Source of the DNA: Przewalskia tangutica | Taxonomy: Eukaryota > Streptophyta > Magnoliopsida > Solanales > Solanaceae | Direction of reading: 5' to 3' | DNA length: 64,000 bases | Assembly (NCBI GenBank): GCA_029844215.1 | Contig: CM056721.1 | Coordinates: forward strand, 57,701,815 to 57,765,814 | In this document: positions 1-12,200 of the stretch, one piece after another | How positions within the stretch are numbered: the first letter of the stretch is position 1 | Layout of the letters: each line of letters opens with the position of its first letter | Made by a program: the position numbers and the translations under genes | The notes under the pieces: generated by a model | The model's database searches: none | Seen by the model: the letters and a program-made list of their open reading frames with translations, nothing else | What the model was told of the DNA's origin: nothing

Positions 1-672
1 CTAAATAGGCTAGGGGTGTGAAATCTTTTCCAACTCTTTGTACACAATCTTCCTAACACCTTAGGGAAGAACACTTAAAAGTTGAAGAATTGTTGGACAA
101 ATTTTGCTCAAGAAATGGCACCATGGCCGAGAGCTCAGGTCGAGGAGGAGGGATTTTTCTCAAGTCTTGAAACGGTTAAGTGTGGAAGATTTCATCAACT
201 AGTAGTGTATATATAGGACAACCAAGGGCTAGGATGAAGGCAAGTGTGTGGTTGAGATTGGGGACAAGTGTGTGTGGGTCCCACAAGCCACTTGTCCACA
301 CTAAAAATATCTTTTAAGACAAGGCCACTTGTTAAGCAAATTTCGGCCAAGAGCCACCTAGGGGGTGACACGTGTCGCCATCCTACTCGTCCAAAATATT
401 GCATCTCCCGAAAATATCCATAATGGCCAAAATCTCGAAAACAAAGTGGGCCCCACAAAATCGTAAATTTCTCCCGTGGGCCCCACGTGACCAATTCCGG
501 AAATAAAATTCCATAATTCTCTAATATTCCAAGAAGTCCGAATACCAAATCTGGGAATCCAATTCCCATTAACGAACCTTTTTCCTTCACAAAATCCGAA
601 AACTTTTCCGTCGAAAAATCACATCTTTCTTCCTTTCCAATTTTACGGTCCCTGGAACTACGGGGTGTAACA
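1..672 (-). mobile_element. Element A1: terminal part of a Ty3/gypsy LTR
   Basis: The right end reads ACGGGGTGTAACA, the reverse complement of the LTR start TGTTACACCCCG seen at other element ends here. The body is almost the same as 23335-24048 of solo LTR W, including the tract beginning GGCTAGGGGTGTGAAATC. The left end lies outside the window. Sequence to the right (from 673) is the middle of another LTR, so A1 is inserted in A2. An open frame in the region has no Gag or Pol motif and is taken as chance. Confidence 0.8.
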
Positions 673-689
673 GCAAGTACGAAAGCCAA

Positions 690-1085
690 CTACCAGAACC
701 TATCGTACCAACAATACTAAATAACTGTATCACGAAGCTGACCGGGGTAAGTACGATAGCCTCTACCAGATCCACTGCGTCACGTCGTGGCGGGCAAGTC
801 GTAAGCTAACTACGGATCCACCTGCGTCACGAGACTTCGTCCTAACAACAAAAAGCGTCATGAAGATGGCCGGCAAGTCGATAACCTCTACCGAGATCCA
901 CCTGCATCACGTCGTCGGCGGACAAGCGTAGGCTAACCGCGGATCCACCTGCGTCACGAAACCGTCCAAACAACGACTCACGAAGGCGACACGAGGCAAG
1001 TCGAAGGCCTCTACCGGATACACCTGCGTCACGTCGCTGGCCGGCAATCGTAGACCAACTACGGATACCAGTAGTAATCACGAGA
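690..1085 (-). repeat. LTR minisatellite, about 120-bp family (A2)
   Basis: Degenerate tandem copies containing GCAAGTCG, CTACGGATCCACCTGCGTCACG and close variants. On the opposite strand the same block occurs in both T LTRs (about 48760-49290 and 54290-54910). Copy number and spacing differ between LTRs. Confidence 0.65.
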
Positions 1086-1092
1086 CTTCACA

Positions 1093-1390
1093 AAACACTC
1101 TAATGGAAGCATACAGTGGGCCACCCGTCGTGTCGGTATGTCCAGTAAATAACAAGATAATAATCATAATGGAAGCATACGTGGGCCACCCAGCGTGTCG
1201 GTATGTCCAAAGCAAATAACGAATAACACTCCTAATGGAAGCGTACGTGGGCCACCCGTGATGTCGGTATGTCGAAAGGATCGATATAGTGGAGCGTACG
1301 TGGGCCACCCGTCGTGTCGGTATGTCGAAAGGATCGATATAGTGGAAGCATACGTGGGCCACCCATCGTGTCGATATGTTCATCAATCAA
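1093..1390 (-). repeat. LTR minisatellite, about 65-bp family (A2)
   Basis: About five tandem units with the core ACGTGGGCCACCCGTCGTG followed by TCGGTATGTC. The same unit forms arrays in C (9755-9935) and W (21080-21590), but is single copy in T. Open frames crossing it on both strands are products of the repeat and are not genes. Confidence 0.75.
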
Positions 1391-1724
1391 CGGATAGCCG
1401 CCCTCCGGCGAGACGGTGCGTAGAAATACAACACTTGCACAACAAAGGCTATCACCACAAGCGTAGGCAAGTTCAACATATTTTAGACATTCGCTTTTAT
1501 TACAACAAATCCGATTTTTACCCCAAGGTACTACATACTTAATTCTTTAAAAGATCCATTTCTTTCACAAAAAGTCACACGATACCCGTAGTATCAAAAT
1601 AGAGTAACTGTCTTTTTAAGTAAACCAAAACAATCTTCATACTTTATTTTTAAACCAAATCATTTCTCCCTTTAAAGTCAAGTTACCATTTTTAAATCCA
1701 ATAATAAAACCATCCTTTTATTTT

Positions 1725-1774
1725 CATAAAGTCGTTATAACTAACTTCCCATAAAGCTATTATAACACTTTATG
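1725..1774 (-). other. Conserved LTR hairpin (A2, copy 1)
   Basis: A 50-nt inverted repeat with arms CATAAAG/CTTTATG, then TTATAA/TTATAA, then an inner stem. On the sense (minus) strand the loop is TATGGG and the inner stem UAGCUU/AAGUUA needs only one G-U pair. Confidence 0.65.
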
Positions 1775-2230
1775 TTTTAAACCAATTTAAGAAAAAACCA
1801 TGTCTTTCTTTTAAACCAAAACACTTCAAATTCTCAAGTCTCTTTTCTTTTAGAAAACAAGTTCCTTACTGTGGAAATTTAAGAAAAATCAATACTTGTT
1901 ATTAATGATTTTATTAAAGCAGCCATGATCTAGGAAATGTAATACAATTTTGTCTTAGCTTAGCTTCTATGCAGATGGAGATTTCTACTGGTTTTAATAT
2001 AATTAATTATTTGTCAATACATTTTCCTTTATTAGCAGCTGCGATGGTTTGTTCGATACTTATTCACATTTCAAATCAATATAACTTATTCCTTTTAAAA
2101 CCCGATTACCCATTTCTCATAAATGCGGTTTCACAACTTTTAACACAATTCAAGTCCTTAATATTTCACGTCAAGTCATTTATAAGTCAAGTCTCTTATC
2201 ATTTAAAACCACAAACCATTTCTTTACCTA

Positions 2231-2280
2231 CATAAAGTTGTTATAACAAACTTCCCATAAAGCGGTTATAACACTTTATG
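2231..2280 (-). other. Conserved LTR hairpin (A2, copy 2)
   Basis: Second copy of the same inverted repeat, about 0.5 kb from the first. Outer arms CATAAAG/CTTTATG and the TTATAA stem are intact; the inner stem is weaker than in copy 1. Confidence 0.55.
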
Positions 2281-2868
2281 TTTTAAACCAACCAAATTGC
2301 TTAGCACGTATGCGTCTACCGTACTACATAGTTCACAACAATCATGCTAGAAAGATAGGAAGAGGTTCACATACCTCGCGGCGATTATCGACAAATAGCA
2401 AAGCGCTCGAAACACTTGAACCCGTCGGCTACTCCTTAAGCCCAGTAGATCACGCCACACGTAGTACTTCACTCCTAAAATGGTCATACTTCTATCAAAC
2501 CTTACTTACCATTGAAGACTTATACGATAAAAAGCCCTCTAATTCTACGGAAAATTGGGCACTTCCCAATTTTACATACTTTTCCACCTTTTCAAGGCGG
2601 ATAACTTGAACCAACATGCCGCGTTTAAGGAACAACATTTCCGAAATTTAAAGAAGGGATCACACGCCCAAGCGGACGCGATTAACAATCTTCCTTAACA
2701 ACAACAACAACAATTAACGAAGGGGATCACACGCCCAAGCGGACGCGATTAACAATCTTCCGCAACAACAATGTAAATACCCAATGTAAATACGGTCGAG
2801 AGGAGGAGTATTTTGCCTTGGAAATTATCTCAAGAATGGATGAAGAAGTCTTGCGAAGCTTAAGGGTC

Positions 2869-2876
2869 TATTTATA
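2869..2876 (-). promoter_or_regulatory. TATA box of the A2 LTR
   Basis: TATTTATA on the plus strand is TATAAATA on the sense strand, the same core as in T, V, Y and Z. Element B starts only about 8 bp upstream of it in the sense direction, so B separates the TATA box from the A2 upstream region. Confidence 0.6.
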
Positions 2877-2883
2877 GAGAAAT

Positions 2884-4392
2884 GCATCACGACCCGACTT
2901 GGGCCGTGGTAGTGCCTTACCGGGCACCCTGGTGATACAACATCGAGAAAATCAGCGGAAATAAAAGCAACGAAACAGAGACAACGTAAAAAATAGGCTA
3001 ACAGCGGTTGCCTTCATGTATATACATACTTTTCCACCTTTTTCAAGGCACGATAACGTAACAACATGCCACATTTAAGGCGCAACATTTCGAAATTTAA
3101 AGAAGGGATCACACGCCCAAGCAGACGCGATTAACAATCTTCCTTAACAACAACAACAACAATTAACGAAGGGGATCACACGCCCTGACGGACGCGATTA
3201 ACAATCTTCCCTTAACAATAAGTAAATGATCCAAAGTAAATCTGATCCTTAAGTTGGGGTCCTTGGCAACTTTTTCCATTTACTTATCCACTTACTTCAT
3301 TAGTCATCAACATATTCCATCTTAATATAAGTTATAGTTACTTTGTTATTACTTCTTAACAAGTAAGATAAGTTTGATACGTTTTAAGGGCCAAATGCCA
3401 ATCCTTTCTTTTAACAAGTTAACAAGATCCAACTCCTCCAAACTTTACTCCATATATTATATATTCCATAATATACTTATAATATATGTATAATAACCAA
3501 TTCACAAAGAGGTTTAAGTTTCACTACCTCAAATAGCCCAATAATATCCAAGTTCTTAAAGTCGCTCCAAGCAAGTCTTAGCTCCAAATCTTTACGTTCC
3601 AATCGCTACAAGCAACCCATGAAGCTCCTAACCAATTTCTCTTCAAGATTGACTCAAAAGTGAAGAACACTGGGGTTCCAATCTTAGCAAGTTTCGGCCA
3701 AGGCAACAAATAGAGGTTAGGGGTGTGAAATCTTTTCCAACTCTTGGTACACAATCTTCCTAACACCTTAGGGAGGAACATAGAGTTTAAGAATTGTTGG
3801 ACAAATTTAGGTCAAGGTGAGGGCTCAGCAGAGCAACAATGAAGGGAGAGGAGGGTTTTCAAGTCTTGAAATGGTTAAGTGTGGAAGATTTCATCAACTA
3901 GTAGTGTATATATAAGACAACGAGGCTAGGATGAAGGCAAGTGTGTGGTTGAGATTGGGGACAAGTGTGTGGGTCCCACAAGCCACTTGTCCACACTAAA
4001 TATCTTGCAAGACAAGGCCACTGTCTTGCCACTGTCAAGTAATTTCGGCGAGAGCCACCTAGGGGTGACACGTGTCGCCTCCTATTCGTCAAAATATTTC
4101 ATCTTAGAAAATATCCATAATGGCCAAAATCTCGAAAACAAAGTGGGCCCACAAAGCCGTTAATTTCTCAGTGGGCCCCAGTGACCAATTTCGGAAATAA
4201 AATTCCATAATTCTCTAATATTCCGAAGTCGAATACCAAATCGGGAATCAATCCCCGTTAACGAACCTTTTCCTTCACAAAATCCGGAAACTTTTCCGGC
4301 GAAAAATCACATCTTTCTTCCTTTCCAATTTTAATGTCGTATTCTCGTACGTACGTCCTCGCATACATACCCTGGAATTACGGGGTGTAACA
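2884..4392 (-). repeat. B 3' LTR
   Basis: Runs from a degenerate TGTCACGACCCG end to GGGGTGTAACA. It matches 6661-8179 along its whole length. It includes a twice-repeated 55-bp motif (about 3110-3215) and the leader tract ending at the ACGTACGTCC motif near the tip. Confidence 0.85.
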
Positions 4393-4406
4393 TTCTTCCC
4401 ACTTAG
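4393..4406 (-). other. B polypurine tract
   Basis: CTAAGTGGGAAGAA on the sense strand, directly before the 3' LTR start; the usual position for plus-strand priming. Confidence 0.65.
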
Positions 4407-5430
4407 AAACATTCGTCGAATGTTCCTTCTAAATCTCCAAAACACACGTGCGGTATAGTCTTCACTACTATACTTACGAAACCAATCGTACCACGGGGCC
4501 ATAATATAACATACGCGAAACCCAAATCCAAGCCAATGAGGAATCACCTCTAAGATGTAAAACAACACTAACTCTCACTCCTGGTCCGAAGGATACTCTT
4601 CGTACCTTGACTCGCAAAAATGATCACTTCCGTCCTCTTAACACATGTTCGCTTCCTTTCTTACTCGTCGTACCTTTCGTACACGAACTCTTTCTAGTAC
4701 CGTACCATATTTCCGTCATCGCTGCGGTTCCAAAACCTTGGAGTCACTACCTCGAACTTGGTCATCTTACTAGCCTCAAATTCCTTTAAGGCCGTTCCAG
4801 GCCTTCGCGATCCGATTCGGTCGAGCGCGTCCACGAACTCGCATTACAGGTTACCTAAACTTGGGCCTAGCACCTCGTGACCTTATCACAAAGCGGGACC
4901 GCCACCAATTTCCTTCAATCAGGACTCACGGGTTGACGCGACCTTACCTCAAGCCGACCCATCTATCGCGCAAGCTCTTGTTCCGTCCGAACAATCTCGC
5001 TAATCAAGTCACGAAAACCTAGTGGTCTTCTTAGCTCAACTACCCTCTTATAATTCACACCACTCGAGGACTTATCACACAAATATACCCTCGTATACTA
5101 TGCACTCGACAAAGGTCAATCGTAAAAAATCTTTTACTCAAGACGGCCTCGCGTCTAAGGTCTCCACGTATAATATTCTAAGGCTCACAATTTCTATGTA
5201 CCCAGCTTCCCTTTACTAACCAGCCTCTAAATCACAATTTAACATATTGCTATCGAACATAATACTTAGCACATCATCATATCATCAATGCATACTAGTC
5301 TCTAGAGGGTAAGAATATACTGTGTCAGCTTCTTCATTTTCCGCCGTCGCTCTGTCATAATCACCTTGCATGTCGCATAGCTATAGAAGGCGATGAGCGT
5401 GCCACGGACGTGGAGTGCGTCATTCTACCT
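4407..5430 (-). other. B non-coding 3' internal region
   Basis: About 1 kb between gag and the purine tract with no Pol motif. It aligns with 55623-55980 plus 56770-57250 of X and with about 50900-51869 of T (for example the GGTCATC tract near 4760 and the CACGAACTCG tract near 4830). Short open frames are present but none is shared between the three elements. Confidence 0.6.
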
Positions 5431-5439
5431 GTATCCTCC

Positions 5440-6460
5440 TTCTAGGCGATCTCGTCACATGGCCACGGCCGTAGTGAAACAAACACCGATAAAAAGCGCA
5501 CTCCCGGGATGACGCTGCCGCATCGCGCCTTGTTGAGAAACATGAACCCGGTGGCTAGAACCCGTATACAGTGAACCGGAAGCCACGGAGCTCGACGGTT
5601 CGAATACCGAGCGTCCGAAGGCGCGGAGGACCACTGCATGGCGGAGGTGCATAACTAGCTTTATTCTTGGCGGTCGCCTCGAAAGTTACCAAGGACCTGC
5701 TGCGGCGCTCTTGGCGATCTCGGTCGTTACGCCGACCCGTTCGCTCCTCACATCCAAGTGCATAAGCTGCGTGCGGGCAATGTCCGTGCCGGTGAAGAGA
5801 TACACGAACAAGCCTGCGCAGTAGTCGTCGAGCGGTGGCGTGGCGGTGCACTCGTCCTCCATGTCGGCTACTAACGAGGACATACTGAGCGATGAGTCGA
5901 ACTCCACGTTGTATTCGAACCGTCGCCTCTCTGTCTCGATCGAAATTTGTCGACGCGTCCTCGCCATCTGCGGAGGCAAGAAGTGGTGAGAAATGCCTCG
6001 AGAACTTCGTCCCGAATAGGCTGGGCGCGTGCTCCCCGGCGGCTCCGCGAATAAAACGATCATTGCGATATCCGCGGCCGATGCGAACCTAGGACCGCCG
6101 ACTCGGTCTCCGAAGCCTTGATCACTCTCATGATCCGCTGTAACTGTCGGATGAACTCCTGCGGATCATCCTCAGGCCTCGACCCATAGAACTCTGGCGG
6201 GCTGCAGCTCAGAAAGTCCCGCAGTCTCAAACTATCCGATCGCGGGTGAACTACGGGTACTACTGGTACCGGAATTGCTGCGTCCGCGTATCCTCGTGCC
6301 TTGCCACTATCACGGCCAATAAGCGGGCCGTCTCGCGTAACCTATCTCGCTTTGTTCCTTGCGGAGTGCGGCGTCTCGTGCGTGGCCTCGGTAGAGACCG
6401 CTACTGCACTCGCGACTCCTGCCGCTTGCCTCACAGGCCCCGAGCGCTGCGTAGAGGCAT
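5440..6460 (-). pseudogene. B gag polyprotein, frameshifted
   Basis: The start codon (6458-6460) opens MPLR, like the other Gag starts here. The retrotransposon-gag core lies at about 6060-5830: the segments THHFLPP-like, YNVEFDS and VADMEDE correspond to FLPPQM, YNVEFDSLARYVP and VADMEDRVHRYV of V and X. A CCHC knuckle remnant (GRGH within the segment near 5440-5490) follows. Several frameshifts break it. Gag forms the cytoplasmic virus-like particle and binds the element RNA. No pol follows, so B would have depended on another element for reverse transcription and integration. Some breaks sit at CAG/CTG sites and may be consensus errors. Confidence 0.7.
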
Positions 6461-6645
6461 AAGCGGCGCATAAGAATACGTCGGAGGAGTCAACTTACAA
6501 CACGGCTCTAAGGCACGATCTCGAGTGAGATGATAGAAACCGATCCTAAATATCCTGCGACCTCACGATTATAGGTGTGGTGCACAACACACCGATAATC
6601 AAGACTTACTGAGACGCGGTCGTAGACACTTTCCGAGGATTAAGC

Positions 6646-6656
6646 GCTCGATACCA
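6646..6656 (-). other. B primer binding site (tRNA-iMet)
   Basis: TGGTATCGAGC on the sense strand, 4 nt inside the 5' LTR. The expected plant iMet complement is TGGTATCAGAGC, so one A is missing, as in V, Y and T. Confidence 0.8.
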
Positions 6657-6660
6657 CTTT

Positions 6661-8179
6661 TGTCACGACCCGACTTGGGCGTGGTAGTGCCTACCGGGCA
6701 CCCTAGTGATACAACATCGAGAAAATCAGCGGAAATAAAAACTTAACGAGAAACAAGAGACAACATAAAAGCAGGCTAACCAAAGCGGTTGCCTTCGTGT
6801 ATATCATACTTTTCCACCTTTTCAAGGCACGATAACTTGAACCAACATGCCACATTTAAGGCGCAACATTTCCGAAATTTAAAGAAGGATCACACGCCAA
6901 ACGGACGCGATTAACAATATTCCCCTTAATAACAACAACAACAATTAACGAAGGGGATCACACGCCCAAACGGACGCGATTAACAATCTTCCCCTTAACA
7001 ATAAGTAAATACAGTCCAAAGTAAATACAGTCCTTAAGTTGGGGTCCTTGGCCAACTTATTCCATTTTAGTTATCCACTTGCTTCATTAGTCGTCCAACA
7101 TATTCCATCTTAATATAAGTTATAGTTACTTTGTTATTACTTCTTAACAAGTAAGATACGTTTGATACGTTTTAATGGCCAAATGCCAATCCTTTCTTTT
7201 AACAAGTTAACAAGATCCAACTCCTCCAAACTTTACTCCATATATTATATATTCCATAATATACTTATAATATATGTATAATAACCAATTCACAAAGAGG
7301 TTTAAGTTTCATTACCTCAAATAGCCCAAGAATATCCAAGTTCTTAAAGTCGCTCCAAGCAAGTCTTAGCTTGAATCTTTACATTCCAATCCGCTACAAG
7401 CAACCCATGAAACTCTTAACCAACTTCTCTTGATTGACTCAAAAGTGAAGAACACTAGGGTTCCAATCTTAGCAAGTTTAGGCCAAGGCAACAAATAGAG
7501 GTTAGGGGTGTGAAATCTTTTCCAACTCTTGGTACACAATCTTCCTAACACCTTAGGGAAGAACACTTAAGAGTTTAAGAATTGTTGGACAAATTTAGGT
7601 CAAGGTGAGGGCTCAAAATGAGCAACAATGAATGGAGAGGAGGGTTTTCAAGTCTTGAAATGGTTAAGTGTGGAAGATTTCATCAACTAGTAGTGTATAT
7701 ATAAGACAACGAGGCTAGGATGAAGGCAAGTGTGGTTGAGATTGGGGACAAGTGTGTGTGGGTCCCATGAGCCACTTGTCCACACTAAAATATCTTGCGA
7801 GACAAGGCCACTGCCTTGCCACTTGTCAAGTAATTTCGGCCAAGAGCCACCTAGGGGTGACACGTGTCGCCTCCTATTAGTCCAAAATATTTCATCTTAG
7901 AAAATATCCATAATGGCCAAAATCTAAAACAAAGTGGGCCCACAAAAGCAAATTTCTCCGTGGGCCCACGTGACCAATTCGGAAATAACATTCCATAATT
8001 CTCTAATATTCCGAAGTCCAAATACCAAATGGGAATCAATCCCATTAACGAACCTTTTTCCTTACAAAATTCGGAAAGCTTTTAAGTAGAAAAATCACGT
8101 CTTTCTTATTTTCCAATTTTAATGTCGTATTCTCGCACGTGCGTCCTCGCATACATCTGTGGAATTATGGGGTGTAACA
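6661..8179 (-). repeat. B 5' LTR
   Basis: Starts TGTCACGACCCG and ends GGGGTGTAACA. It carries the same repeated 55-bp motif (about 6885-6990) and leader as the 3' LTR. No host gene is inside. Confidence 0.88.
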
Positions 8180-8656
8180 AAATCAATGGCTAGGATTAAA
8201 GCAAGTGTAAGGTGAGGATTGGGTACGTGTGTGGGTAAACTACCGACAGTGTTCGCCAAAATGGGACAAGTGGCTTGCCACTTGTCCCAACGTCAGTGTC
8301 CTCACTTTCGCCATAGGGCCACGTGTGGGTGACACGTGTCGCCCCTACTCGTCCAAAATATTTCGTCTTAGAAAATATCTGTAATGCCAAAAATCTCGAA
8401 AATAAAGTGGGCCCTAAGCAGTAAATTTCTCAGTGGGCCCAGTGACCAATTCCGGAAATAAAATTCCATAATTCTCAAATATTCCAGTAAGTCCGAATAC
8501 CGAATCCGGGAATCCAATTCCCTTTAACGAACATTTGTCCTTCACAAAATCCGGAAACTTTTCCGTCGAACAATCGCGTCTTTCTTCCTTTCTAATTTTT
8601 GTGTGCGTATTCTCGCATGTGCGTCCTCACATACATACCGGAACTACGGTGTAACA
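8180..8656 (-). mobile_element. Element A2: LTR tip, right piece
   Basis: Continues the A2 leader after the B insertion and ends ACGGTGTAACA at 8656. It contains the upstream (U3-side) tract with GTGACACGTGTCGCC and the ACGTGCGTCC-like motif found at the tips of all these LTRs. Confidence 0.8.
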
Positions 8657-8737
8657 TTCTTCCTCCTTAGAAACATTAGTCCGAATGTTCCTTCTAAGTC
8701 TCAAAACATCGTGCGGCGGTATAGTCTTCACTACTAT
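8657..8737 (-). mobile_element. Element A2: start of internal region
   Basis: Begins with the complement of a purine tract (TTCTTCCTCCTTAG) and the ATTAGTCCGAATGTTCC motif seen next to the 3' LTRs of B, X and T. It is cut after 81 bp by C. Confidence 0.75.
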
Positions 8738-9754
8738 TGTCACGACCCGATCTCGGACCCGCGACTGGTGCCTTACCCCGGGCACCCTAGTGATACAACA
8801 TCATAGAAAATCAATGGAAATAAAAACTTGAATAGGAAACAAAATACAATATAAAGCAGGCTAACCAAAGCGGTTACGCTTCATGTATATACAATAGCAG
8901 AGCAGTTAATATCCTTTACAAACCACTGCCCACTACGAGATTACAGGCACAAGAATGTAACAACTATGGCGGGACGGGCCCGCCATACCCACGAATGTAC
9001 AAGTACCTGCAATGACGGGGACTATACAAAAGATAAGCCTCGGAGAAGCGGGCTTCCCAATGCCAACTGCGATCCTATGGCGAGGATCGACAAGCGGTGT
9101 ACCTCTACTGCGTGAACGCAGCCCCAGGAGAAGTCGATGCAGTACAAGTATGTGCCGAAAATGCGTAATGAAATCACATTTCATCATTTTATAAAACCAT
9201 TTCGCAATAAGTAAGCAGTTAGGTCAAGTAAGGGGCGTATCCCCAAAATAATCACTCACGCATAACTATGGGTCTCGCGCTCATAATATCAATCATGCGT
9301 GGAACTCATTCTCATCACGGCGATGCTCGATGTAAAACCACACCCGTATGTGAACTGAACACTAGATCACACTGCGTCGTCAAACCGATCGGGCCAAGTA
9401 GAATAGCCAACTACCGGTCAAAAGCTAGTCGTAAAACTTCACGCAAAATGCGAAGCCAACTACGGATCGAAAACTAGCCACGCATGGCGAGGCAAGTATC
9501 TTAAGCTAACGTGCCATAGCCTACCGTCTCACGAGATATGGCCGAGGCAAGTATCTTAAGATATCTACGAGCTGCCGATACACGAAATGACGAACAAGTA
9601 TCTAAAGTGTGCACAGTAACCACGTGTACAAATCGAGCGCGTGATCGTCAATTGCGGCAAGCTTCATGGATTAGCGGTCCATGGACTAACAACATAACTC
9701 TCACAATGACGCGTGCCCCGACATCTTACCTCGGTATAAGCATGGCCATGAAAC

Positions 9755-9935
9755 CATCCTGCGGATGCATGCAGTGGCCACCCGTACGTGTCGGTATGTC
9801 GAAGAAATAACAAGATAATACTCAAAGTGGGCGGCGTACTCGTGGGCACCTGACATGTCGATATGTCGAAAGAAATAACAAGATAATACTCAAAGTGGGC
9901 GCGTACTCGTGGACCATCCAGCGTCGGTATGTCCG
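9755..9935 (-). repeat. LTR minisatellite, about 65-bp family (C)
   Basis: About three degenerate units with GGCCACCCGTACGTGTCGG and the AAATAACAAGATAATACTC spacer, the same family as in A2 and W. Confidence 0.65.
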
Positions 9936-10393
9936 AGCAATCAATCGGATAGGCCTCCCGAGGAACACGGTATACGAATCAAAACACTTGCACAACAAAG
10001 GCTATCACAACAAGCATAGGCAAGTTCAATGTACTTTCATTTTATATCAACAATCCGGGTTTCAACCCCAAAATACTACATACTTTTATTCTTTCAAAAA
10101 GACCTCTTTTTACGTAAAAGCCACACGATACTAATACGTGTAGTATCAAAAACACGTTTTCTTTTCAAACCAAATTACTTCACCTTCGTAAAAATCTTTA
10201 CAAGACTTTTAAAATCAAGTACTCTATACTTTTTAAACCAAGTGCTTTTCTTTTAAAACAACATCAAGTATACTCTTTAAAACCCAAATAACTTACTCTT
10301 TTCAAAACAAGTAACCTATACTTAAATCAAGTTACTTCTCCTTTTCCGAAATCAAGTCGTTTAGATTTCAAAATCAAATCTTTCTTTTATCTT

Positions 10394-10443
10394 CATAAAG
10401 TCGTTATAACTAACTTTCCATAAAGCCATTATAACACTTTATG
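10394..10443 (-). other. Conserved LTR hairpin (C)
   Basis: Arms CATAAAG/CTTTATG and TTATAA/TTATAA. On the sense strand the inner stem UGGCUU/AAGUUA pairs with two G-U wobbles; the loop is TATGGA. Confidence 0.65.
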
Positions 10444-11282
10444 TTTTAAACAAACAAAATTTATTTCACACACGTACGTCTACCGTACTATATAGTTCAC
10501 AACAATCATGCTCAAGAGTATAGGAAGAATCACATACCTCTTGGCAATCCACAAGCCAAGTCGGTATGCGTGGCGTAGAAAGTCCACCTATAATAACCAC
10601 AATATATCTTTCAACCTCTAGTTCTCTTCGTAGCATAATCTAAGTAAACAGTTCCTTATTCTACGGAAAATTCGGCGGCCTCCCCGCGATCACATAAATA
10701 ACCTCCCCTAACAAGGCTGCTGCCAAGCCAACAACTCGAGGATTACCGTCTAACCGCGCGTGTTCAGTGCCGCTCACAATAATACAACACAAGTCTACTG
10801 TAAATACAATCCAATGTAAATACAGTTCAATTGTTATACCCCGTATTTCCAGAGTATGTATGTGAGGACGTACGTACAAATGTATAAGCCCTAATTAGGT
10901 TAAGGATGAAATTGTGAACTTCCAACGGAAAAGATTCCGAACCTTGTGAAGGAAATTCTACGTTTTTAATATTTTAACCAATTACGGATTTTTCCGAGAG
11001 ATGAAATATTTTGGACCAATAGGATGGCGACATGTGTCACCCTTAGGTGGCATGTTTGGACGAAAATTGTGGGCAAGTGGCCAAGTCAAATAGTCAAGTC
11101 TTGGAAGATATTTTGTGGGCAAGTGGGAGGGAGCCTTGGCACGTTTTTTTCATGAAAAAGGCCATAAACATTTGGTCAAAGTCTTGCAAGATATTTGTGT
11201 AGTAGATAGATAAGTGGGACCCACACAACATTTGTCCAAATCTCCACCATACACATGTTTTAATCTTGGCCATTGAAGGTCC

Positions 11283-11290
11283 TATAAATA
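11283..11290 (+). promoter_or_regulatory. TATA box of the V LTR
   Basis: CCTATAAATACCCCCC, about 450 bp from the LTR start; the same context occurs in T (46504 and 52365). The R region should start roughly 30 bp downstream. Confidence 0.65.
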
Positions 11291-12200
11291 CCCCCCTTAA
11301 GTGCAAGACTCTTCATCCACTTAACAATTTCCAAGTCACAAAATCCTTCCCTTAGTTGCAAGTTCTCGTCCAAAAACTCCTCCCCTTTTAGTGGTTCTCG
11401 TCCAAACACCCCCTTGGTAGAAAAATTATCTTCAAGTATTGTTACTATTCCAAAATACCTTAGCCTAAATCCCTTGTAGTATTCCCAAGTTACCTCTATA
11501 CTAAGAGCCCGAAAATACTACTTTATATCCTTTAGTCACAAAACGAAACCCTAGGAAAATCTTCATAGTTGGTTGAAGTATTAAGTAGAAGTTGTTTAGA
11601 AACTTCTAAGGGTTTCTTGGAGCTATCGGTGCGTGCAGAATAGGAGCTAAACGTTGTTCAGGATCGACTTTAATCTTGGATAATTTTGGGCTTATCGAGG
11701 TAATAATCTTTGTCCTTCTATTGTAATTGGAGATTACATACTGTAGTAGTATAGAAATGAGTATAATATTTATAGAAGGATGTTATAAAGAATAGAATTG
11801 AACTGTACTTACATTGGGCTGTATTTACAGTAGATTTGTGTAGTTTTACGGGTAGGGAAATGCTGCCCAATTTTCCGTAGAAGAAAGAACCTTCTGCTTA
11901 GAATATTCTACAGAGTAGTCTAGACGTTGATAGACATATTTGACTGATATAGGTTGATACTCTGCGCGCGACATATTCGACTTGGTAGGTGGATTTAGCC
12001 GAGGAGGTATGTGATTCTTCCTATCCTCTTGAGCATGATACTTTTGAAAAATATATAGTACGGTAGACGTACATGTGTTAACTAAACTTGGTTTTACTTT
12101 GATGTCTTTTGACTTGAGTTTTAAATGATAAGAATCTTGGAAATATTTCAAAAGAGTTATGAATCAGTTTTGAAAGAAAAGTAATACTTGGTTTTAAAAG

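Larger units (their letters stand above)
673..2883 (-). mobile_element. Element A2: LTR, left piece
   Basis: Minus-oriented LTR sequence that lines up with the middle of the T LTRs (reverse complement of about 53000-54900): minisatellite blocks, two copies of the CATAAAG/CTTTATG hairpin, then the leader and a TATA box. It is interrupted on the left by A1 and on the right by B. A 55-bp motif around GATCACACGCCCAAGCGG is repeated twice near 2650-2760. No credible protein frame. A2 is the outermost host element that can be seen. Confidence 0.8.
2884..8179 (-). mobile_element. Element B: complete gag-only Ty3/gypsy element
   Basis: Two LTRs of about 1.5 kb (2884-4392 and 6661-8179) flank a 2.27-kb internal region with primer site, gag and purine tract. 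It is inserted in the A2 leader: host sequence ending GAGAAAT resumes on the right as AAATCAATGGCTAGG, so the TSD is about 4 bp (AAAT). The left LTR tip is degenerate (TGCATCACGACC for TGTCACGACC). No PR, RT, RNase H or IN is recognisable. The length and content fit the plant 'TR-GAG'/LARD type of non-autonomous element. Its LTR is half the length of its relatives and lacks the hairpin and minisatellites. Confidence 0.85.
8738..10831 (-). mobile_element. Element C: LTR, left part
   Basis: Starts TGTCACGACCCGATC and has the usual order of LTR blocks: end region, minisatellite, hairpin, leader. It is interrupted at 10832 by V, so its other end is outside the window. Five bases before it (ACTAT, 8733-8737) would be the left TSD; the right copy cannot be seen. 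Small open frames (about 60-90 codons) have no recognisable domain. Confidence 0.78.

Noticed and set aside
195..689. 164-codon frame in A1, also seen in W (23531-23962) and T (51907-52344)
   Set aside because: The frame follows LTR tip DNA repeated across copies; it breaks differently in each copy and has no known domain.
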